NCBI RefSeq assembly: GCF_963422355.1
Contig: NC_085087.1
Span: 861,521 to 925,520 of the forward strand
Length of the DNA: 64,000 bases
From: Corticium candelabrum
Lineage: Eukaryota > Porifera > Homoscleromorpha > Homosclerophorida > Plakinidae
Reading direction: 5' to 3'
The notes beneath the pieces are model-generated. The model made no database searches. It was not told where the DNA came from and was given only the letters and a program-made list of their open reading frames with translations. Each line of letters begins with the position of its first letter. Within the stretch, counting starts at the first letter, position 1. The position numbers and the translations under genes were made by a program. This document shows positions 56,300 through 64,000 of the stretch, in pieces.

Positions 56300-57804
56300 C
56301 ATTCGAATCTGGGAGCAGAGCATGAGGGTCCAAATCTGACCGTCAACCTTGTGGAGAAACAGCTGTTGCAAGAAGTTCCTGTAAAAGTGGGTGAACTACT
56401 TTGACTGCTATTCTTGTTGTTAAATCCCACGACTCATCATGCCTGCCTGTTCGTTCATGTGCAAATCCTTTTTGTGGATGTTGGCATTATCATAAGGCTA
56501 CAACCTACACACCAAATTGGAGATCTGTGCTGGAATCAATTGCCTTAGCTGTGTCCTCCATTGTTCAAAGCAGCTCACTGTATGAAATACTGACTCCAAG
56601 ATGGTTGAGATCTGTGATGACCTGTTTGCCAACTGCTTGCACAACTAGCATCAAACCAATAAGCAACTGATAGCCATTGACTGACTCACTGTCTTTGTGT
56701 GCAAGGACACATACAGCAGTTAGGCTGTGGATGTCTTGAACCCTACATCTGGTTGTTGCCATGGGATCAATTGATTGACAAATCTTCAAAAATAAGTTCG
56801 TAAAGTGAGGCGCACTTTGGGATAACTGTTGTTGCAAGACCTTGAACAAAAAGTCTTCATGTAAGAGCCTTTGTCAGATTGGTCAATAGCAATAGCTGTT
56901 AAAGAACCTTGTACCTGTCTGAGACTAACTAACTCAGCATCCAGTTGGTCTCTGATGGTTTCCAGTGCAACGATAGGTCTTCCTGCAGTTGTGGGTATAC
57001 GTCTTTCTCTGTCGTCAGCTTCTGCTCTGGTGGAGCTGCTGCTACGGCAGATAATTGTTTTATGAAAGCTTTCTTCTAGCTGCTGCTGGAGTTGTGCTAT
57101 TTGTATCTTTGCCTGTTGTGTTGAAAGATACAGCTGTTCCAAAATCATAGCAACTTCTTGGTGCATTACTTGCAGCTGTTTCTGTAAAGATGAGGTTTGC
57201 TGATGGCTGTCAGCTAGTTGTCTTTGTATGCTGTCACCTGTCCTTGTCTCTCTTCCTCTTGCCTTTGTAGCTGTAATTGTTTTGATGGCTGTCCCTCAGT
57301 TGCTGTTCAAGTTCTGACTGATCTTGTTGGATTTATTTCAGTAGTTGATGAAGTTCTTGCTGCACTGCTTGGCCATGCTCTTGTTCTGACTTCAGCTTCT
57401 GTATTTCTCATAGCAGATCAGCTTCCTGCTGCTGAACTATAATTTGGTGAACTCCCTAATCTGCTTGTAGACGCTGGCAATTGGCTGTTTGCTGTTTCTA
57501 GTAATTGAGCTTGCAAGGTTGACTTGACTCTGAGATACATCTTGGAAGGTTTCATCTACCAGATGACTGTCCTGGCTTCTGGATGGCACCTTTCTCTTTC
57601 AGCCAAAATATTTATAAACGTTTCTGACTTTGATTTTTTCTTTGGAAGTTGAGGCCAAACACGTCTCTTACTAAATTTACCAATAGCTGTTTGTGCCATC
57701 ATTGACCTGCTCTGACTTTGCAGTAGACCATTTATGTCTTCCTTAATGTCCATGACTGAAATGCTATCTGTCTCGTAGTTTTCTGTGAACCTGTGTATTG
57801 TCAC
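56300..57804 (-). pseudogene. Minus-strand coiled-coil frame of the helicase-type transposon
   Basis: Three consecutive open pieces (57556-57804, 56786-57166, 56565-56849) in slightly broken frames. The middle one is a Gln/Leu-rich coiled coil (LYLSTQQAKIQIAQLQQQLE), followed by SDKGSYMKTF and then LTAVCVLAHKDSES and DLNHLGVSISYSELL. I recall similar sequence from large uncharacterised proteins of invertebrate transposons, but no catalytic motif is visible. Confidence 0.35.
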
Positions 57805-58931
57805 AAGTAAAGATTCGAAAGAACTTGGATGCTGAAACTAGCTCACCACTCTCTGATATCTGTGAGGCAAATGGATAAGTGGTCTTCTTGAGCGGTTTTG
57901 TCCCATTCCATGGTGCTTGTTCATGTCAGACTAGTAGAATAACTACAGCTACTCGCCTGTTGCTAGAACAATGAAGTCTGGTGAGATCATTGACCTTGAA
58001 TCACGTGTAACGACTGAGATCGTCTCTAGAGGACACCACTAACTTCCTGCTTGCTTGAACTATATACCAATTGTTGCATGGATAGCTCTCCAGCAAACAA
58101 CAGCAATGGTTTAAACAAGAAGCAACCGAGAGGCAGTTCATGAGTTGCATTTGAAGTGTAAGCAGTGCCTGCATGCATGCAAGGTCTTTGACAGTGCTAA
58201 ATTAGCTAACAATGTAGTGTTCACTGCTTGGTTTACATTATGCAGAAATTGTCGGCACCCGGGAGCTGTTTATTGGAACAATATACGTCTGATAAACTCT
58301 GCGTCGTTGTAAATACTGTTAAAGAGTGCACTAGTGGCAAGCACTTAGTGCACTTAGTGACGTCAGTAGGCAGTCTGAAACCAGTCTCCCTCCGCCGAGG
58401 ATTGACAATCCGGAAAATGACGAGGGCGGAGAGAGACTGGGTCGAGTCTATCATCAAACAGACGTGGACGTTCAATATTAGTGTCTTTTCCCCCAGTCAT
58501 TGGCGCATCCACTCGCTGTACAGTGCAGACAAATAGCTGTAGCATCATGAAAATAGGTTGCAAAGAGTCGTTTCCAGTATGTTGTGTTGGTAAGAATATG
58601 CCTATCCAATAATGTATAGTACATTAGAAAGCATGCTCAGGTTAGCAAGAACAGCAGTTTAATAATGGTAGGCATTCAGTAATTGTTACGGAACCCTATA
58701 TCAGTATCCTACTTTTTCCATCATTTATAGAATACAAACTATTCATCTTTGTCAAGTCCAAAGTACAACACCTCAAAACTAAAAATGCATACACATAGCC
58801 AGTGATGCAAGTAACCTCATCAGTAGTAAAATTGCCTTGCATGAGCAGAACAAAAAGATATGGTGATCATGCAGTTTCTCAGAGTCAGACGACTCCTTTC
58901 TCATTATCTCTTTGGTGGGGAGACAGTCTGG

Positions 58932-59470
58932 TATGGTTCCTTTTGTTCTGCTCCACATCTAACGATGGAGACTAATGGTCAATTAATAAGCTATTGATGA
59001 CAGATAAAGGCAAATATGTCAGTGATTGTAGGAACAATGGTATTTATCTTGTACACCATTGCCCAGTCTAGTGTGCCTCTAGTTCAGCTGTAGCCAACAC
59101 TTTTGCACAACTTTGAGGAAAAGCGGTGCTGACCTACCGTTCTCTACTCATGATGTGTAGAAATGGTGAACAGATTGTCGTGAAATTTGTATGCTTGTGA
59201 TGTCGCACTTCTAGCTGTTCACTGTTTCTACACGTCATGAGCAAAGAACGACAAGTCGGCATCAGTTCTCCTCAAAATAGTGCTAAAATGTTAGCAATAG
59301 CTGAACTAGATGCAAACCAAACTATGCAACAGTGTATAAAATGGATGCCGTTGTTCTCACAATCACTGACCTATTCGCCCTTATCTGTCCTCAATAGCTA
59401 TTAACTAACTTTAAGCCAATTAGTCCCCATCATTAGATGGAAAGCAAAGATGCTGACACCAAAGAACCAT
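58932..59470. repeat. 540-bp foldback element
   Basis: The arms face each other around about 59195: CATCTAACGATGGAGACTAATGG at the left has its inverse near 59445. AGCTATTGA-GACAGATAA, GTCAGTGATTGT and CTAGTTCAGCT words also pair. Arms differ by about one base in six, so it is an old element. Confidence 0.75.
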
Positions 59471-59650
59471 ATGAGATCATCTTCCCGCCAAACAGATAGC
59501 AAGAGTTAAGTATTCAAGCTACAAAAGACTTACTGGCCATGCACTTTGATAATGCCAACATTGAATCAATGAAACTATTATCAGGTATCAAAAAACATTA
59601 TTAAAACAGCAAAACACACAGTTCACCAAAAAAGTGACAGAAAATCAAAC

Positions 59651-59715
59651 CTTCTCATTTCACTAAGTGCCTTCTTCCTCTTCCTCTTGGGAGTTAGAGA
59701 CTGTGACAATAGATC
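59651..59715 (-). CDS. Candidate exon with a basic nuclear-localisation-like motif
   Basis: On the minus strand an acceptor (CTTTAG) and donor (GAAG|GTTTGA) bound 65 nt reading SLTPKRKRKKALSEMR. It resembles a real exon of a minus-strand gene, maybe the one at the right edge, but no linking exon was found. Confidence 0.3.
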
Positions 59716-59979
59716 CTAAAGCCACCAACAAAACAGCCAAATAATAAACATATTTAAAAATCGAGACTAAATCAGGCAAGAGTGAATTAAATTACTAGTT
59801 GATGGTAAAGCTTCATGTAGTGTGCATTGTTTACGCACACTGTTGACATATATGGGTATTGTAATAATGCAGTTATTGTTGCTGTTACTACGTAACTGTT
59901 GCCCCTGCATGGCTTTTGCTTTCTTATTTGAATAAGAAAATGGAAAGCATGCAGGACGTTTCTTAGAAGTCACTGGAAA

Positions 59980-60675
59980 TTCAAAGCTATTACCTCTTTT
60001 GATGGCAGCTGGGGAAAAGCCAGCTACCCAGACGTATGAGCAACTGACCAAACTCTATGTAAGGTGAAAGTTGCTAAGCTGCTAGCAATAGCTGAAAGGC
60101 TTACAAGCTGTTATTCTGAGTATATGGCAGCAGTGCACTAGATGTCTAAACACTATGAATTTGGTGATGGCCTAGATGAACATCTAGAGATTAGTTTGTC
60201 TCAAGTATTACAAACGTGGCAACACAAAAAAGCTACTGGTCAAATCTTAATTGGCATTACGAAAGAATGATTATGAAGATCACAACATGAATGGAAACTG
60301 CAGACAAACCGGCTACTCACTTGCACAATTTCCCAAAGAGATGGGTCTACACCAGAGAACACCATAAATACAATAGCAATACAGCAAACAGCAGTCCAGC
60401 AAGTGCTCCATAAAAACCCTGCCACCAAGTCAGACAAGTCCCCGTGTTATGAATGTGAAAGATCTGGTCATGCATCTGACAAATATTGGCATAAGAACAA
60501 AGCTTGCCATAAGTGTGGAAAAAAAGAGTTACATTGTTAGAGCAAGTTGTGGCAAAGCAATCAGCATGAGTGACAAGAAGGCACATACAGGTAGCATCAA
60601 GATTCTAAAACTTTCACACACAAGTATTCATTCTGACTCTGAAGACAGCAGAAGTGACTGGCCAGGATTTTAGAA
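59980..60675 (+). pseudogene. Gag remnant of a second gypsy-like element
   Basis: A segment with EFGDGLDEHLE (about 60155) precedes zinc knuckles CYECERSGHASDKYWHKNKA and CHKCGKK (60441-60530), broken by a frameshift in the second knuckle. No protease or RT followed in recognisable form up to 61.7 kb. Different from the 17.5-kb element. Confidence 0.45.
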
Positions 60676-63604
60676 AAGAGTAGTACAACCATCATCTTTA
60701 AAACCATACCCACATGAACCACGCTCATGTTATGTAAAGATATATCTACTGTACACTGCCAACTTCAAAGTGATAACCCTATACATTTCCTGCACAGTTT
60801 GCACATCATAGTTTGTAACTTTCCAGTCTCTTGCCATTGTATGCAGAGAAACAATTCAGTACACACGTGAGGTTAAACGCAGACATGACAAGAAAGTTTG
60901 AGTGCAAGAACTTCGTCAGTGGTCTCCTGGCTTGGTTATCTAATCATTTGATCAGACTCATCTTCATTGACGACTTGCCCATTGGGGATGACAGCATCTT
61001 GTACTGCCTATTCTACAGCAGAGCATGAAGTGAAAATCTCTGGATATCTCTTGACACATTGGAACTCAGGCTGTTTTGTGACAATCATGTCTCCAGCCAG
61101 TCTTTCTCCTACTGGGGGAAGATGACCAGCTGGACAATTGAGCCTACTATTATCTTCAAGCTTCTCATGGATCATTAATTAATACCATCAGTGGTGTCAG
61201 AATGTGACATACTTAAGACGACTGGTGGATCTTGTTTATCAAGGGCAGCTCCATGTCATCGTAAAGAACAATGTTCTACCTACAGCCAACAAATCCAGTA
61301 TGCCACTGCATAGAGTTGAGTACTATAGTATGTTGAACAATTGATTACCTTACTTAGACTAGGAACCAAGTGCTCTTTGTTTACAGTAATGGCAAGTCTG
61401 ACCATCAAACAACTTTCTGACCACGTACAGTTGGCTTGCATTTTACTGTTCACTGCTGAAGACCTTGACATGATCATTGCTGCTTGTACTGCTCCTGGAA
61501 ATTGCTACACAAATCCAGCTGAGCAATGTATGACACCTTGAACTTATGATGCGCAATTGCTCACTTGCAAAAGTCAAAGTTGACGAACAGCAAGCTACTG
61601 TGACTCTGCTTGGCCACAGTCAGTAGACCATGTGTGAAGAATTGTTGAGAGTATTCAGTCATGTCATGTATAGTGAGTGACGAGTGAAGGTACATATAAT
61701 CCAGCTAATGAGAAAGTCATTGCTCTATTTACGTTAAGGCCTCTGCCATTGGCTCGTCACTCATTACAAGGTGCCACACCACACTGTATCATACTATGGC
61801 AGAGCGGCAGCCAGACAGGTAGAACTGATTCTCTTTAATACGGTCTGACTGGTAGCAAGAAGTGATGCAGACGTGTCACCCAATTAGCAACAAGCAAAAT
61901 CATGCAATTGCCCACCACAATTGCAGTGTAAACAAACAAAAGTTTTCTCTCTTTTTCTCATAGCAGACACAAATACAGAATTTCTTCATCATGAATGCGC
62001 ATTCTGATTTGTCACGTGAAGATGAAATATGGAAAATGCTGCTAATTGTGAACACAGCCAGACGATGGGTGACAGGTGTCTGGCACGTAGATACTGTAAA
62101 CCAGCCTTATGTCTGTTAACTAAAAAATGTGCCACACCCTTGGTGTGAAACAGTATTTGTGTTTGGTTGTACGTGGCAACCACGAACAATGGACAAACCA
62201 CTAACCAGAACTGCCAAATGTTCATAAAAGAGTTCTTACTAGAACAGTGTAAGTCACGTTTGCACTTACCACGTCCTATATGGGAACCTAACACTGCATA
62301 AACAAGAATGATATTTATGTCCCATATGTGATAACTGTCATTACTATACTTTGACAACTACAGACTATATATAGAATTTGTGGTCACAAGAAAAGACAGT
62401 CACTTTGTACAATTTTAGATAGAGTTAAAAGGAAACTAGCCACTAATTTATAATTCTTTGCAACAATACTATTGTTGTTTTCGGTATATAGGCTCATACC
62501 TGTGGAAACAAGGCTACAGTGTAAACACAGCTTCAATTACTAGCAAACAAATTAGGATGACAGTTGTCCATGTGTGACCAATTGAAAGCTAGAACTTAAG
62601 AGCAGTTGTCAACTAAAGTCTGGTCATGCAGCTCACGTTTGGAGTAAGTAGAGTTGCACAGTTGATTAGTTATAATATCTCTGTAACGGCACATCGGATC
62701 TCCACCAAATTTAAACTGCCTGTTCCTGGCGTTGGACGGTATGTGTGCAGCATGTCGCTATTGCAAGCGACGTTGATAAAAAAGCAAGATATTCTTTACG
62801 TATATCAGGGTCCTTGAAAATTATGCCTCCCTACGTTTGCCCATGTATGCACATCAAATATCAGCCCCGTTTGATACACCTGTTCCTGCAATGGCAGCAA
62901 CATCTTTGAAGTGACGACACAAAGTGACTGTCGAACTAGGTCTTTGTTCATGTCCCACATAAATTACATTTTGACGTTTGTTGTCATACATCACATTCCA
63001 TTGACGTCTTCATGGCACCTTCTACAAAAAAGAAACTCGCTAGAAATGTCGAAAACAACACCGAAAACGGGTAACGTTTCTCAATTTCTTAGAAACTGTA
63101 TAATGCATAAAACTATGCTTGGGCAAGTTTCTTACGGCGACTAGAGCAAACGTGCATCATTGGGAACATGTGCTAAATAAACTCCATCTTAACAGATTGT
63201 GATCTGTGACATGTTTATGCCAATTGAACCCGCGTCCAGTTGTTTGAATTTCTCTGGAATGGCTCATCACATCTCCACCGACAACATGCATGGAGCGTGT
63301 CGTTTATCGCCAGGACGTCAAAAAAGGCACAATATTTTTGCATATATCCGGGTCTTTAACATCCCATTCAATGATATCCCGTTCTGAGATTGATTACCTC
63401 AAAGTAGAATATATGGCGTTACAGATCTAGTTCTTTGCCCGGGTTCATTGCATTATGGATTTTTAGTTAATATCCTCTTGAAGACAAAATAAAATTTTTT
63501 TTAAGCCTAAAATGTTTACAATTTGGTCATGTCTCCAATAAAATGCTTTAACTTTGTTTAACACTAAATTCAAACAGCTTTTGCTAAACCTGGTTCATAT
63601 GTAG
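60676..63604. other. No supported gene; weak direct duplication
   Basis: Two diverged direct copies of about 170 bp lie at 62660-62820 and 63220-63380 (shared ATCTCCACC and AAGCAAGATATT/AAGGCACAATATT words). The minus frame at 61989-62357 is unrecognised. Confidence 0.3.
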
Positions 63605-64000
63605 TTAGCTCAAGCAAACAAGTTTAACTGTCTTGTGATGAAATGTGTGCCAGGGTAAAAATAGATCCTGACTCATTTCACTTTCATTTTGCTCTGTTTT
63701 TTCTACAATTTTAGCACTGCACTCCAACGCTCTCTCATACGCTGCCATCCATAACTTCTCCATATAATACCTAGTTAACAAGTCTCGGTGAGTGTAAAGT
63801 TTCCAGACTATCAAACATAGGTAGAGATGCTTCTTTTTCAAACATGTTTTAAGTTAATTAAACTAGTTTAGACAGTGACTGGAGCAAGTGAAGACATGCC
63901 CTAATGCTCTAAATCTCTTATAGCTAGGTCAGACAATAATAAGATCAACTTACCAGCTCCTTTGCTTTCTTTTGTCGTTCCTTTTCCAACTTTCTAATGT
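63605..64000 (-). CDS. Probable 3' end of a minus-strand gene running off the window
   Basis: A minus-strand exon starts at the window edge, encodes a charged segment (IRKLEKERQKKAKEL in one frame) and ends at a strong donor (CTG|GTAAGT, 63953). A second open stretch after AACTAG (63773) reads YYMEKLWMAAYERALECSAK and on to a stop at 63605. The phase that joins them cleanly uses another frame of the first exon, so the splice is unsettled. Family unknown. Confidence 0.4.

Overview
This is animal genomic DNA, probably from an early-branching invertebrate such as a sponge. ETS transcription factors with a PNT (pointed) domain are confined to animals. Genes here have GT-AG introns, the DNA is AT-rich, and several retroelement remnants are of kinds I associate with sponges and cnidarians. 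The species cannot be fixed from the sequence alone.

Host genes: three ETS-family genes lie head-to-tail on the + strand. (1) About 0.9-11.5 kb: an ERG/FLI1-type factor (PNT exon 1972-2175, four middle exons, a roughly 7 kb repeat-filled intron, and a terminal ETS exon 10462-11471). (2) 22183-22946: a two-exon, 108-residue protein that is almost only a TEL/Yan-type PNT domain and stops just after it, like insect Mae/EDL in architecture. (3) 37235-38790: an ETS1/2-type factor of 401 residues in four exons. All three PNT exons start at the same phase-1 intron, directly at the Asp-Pro that opens the domain. ERG/FLI1-type next to ETS1/2-type genes recalls the human FLI1-ETS1 and ERG-ETS2 neighbours, so the window may keep an ancestral ETS cluster with a PNT-only gene inside it. 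The right edge may hold the end of a minus-strand gene.

Mobile DNA fills the rest: a degenerate RT element with a YADD-like box (14.9-17.5 kb, with a relative at 7.1-7.7 kb); a broken Ty3/gypsy element (17.5-22.0 kb) split by a 37-bp-TIR transposon, which is itself entered by a 115-bp palindromic MITE; a MULE-type transposase gene with SWIM finger (26.1-30.1 kb); a minus-strand non-LTR retrotransposon (30.8-32.0 kb); Helitron pieces (12.7-13.3, 13.4-14.2, 47.5-48.8, 53.9-54.5 kb); a possible 6.6 kb transposon with a RecQ-like helicase remnant (51.8-58.4 kb) whose ends match the 115-bp MITE; and a second gypsy-like gag remnant near 60 kb.

A further trait is the density of long inverted repeats: 4436-5105, 39558-42264 (2.7 kb), 43750-45138 (1.4 kb), 46672-46857, 50845-51561 and 58932-59470. 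There are also many (CA)n/(TA)n tracts and an 18-bp minisatellite at 43.1-43.6 kb. Exon borders were read from splice consensus and phase only; no transcript evidence was available.
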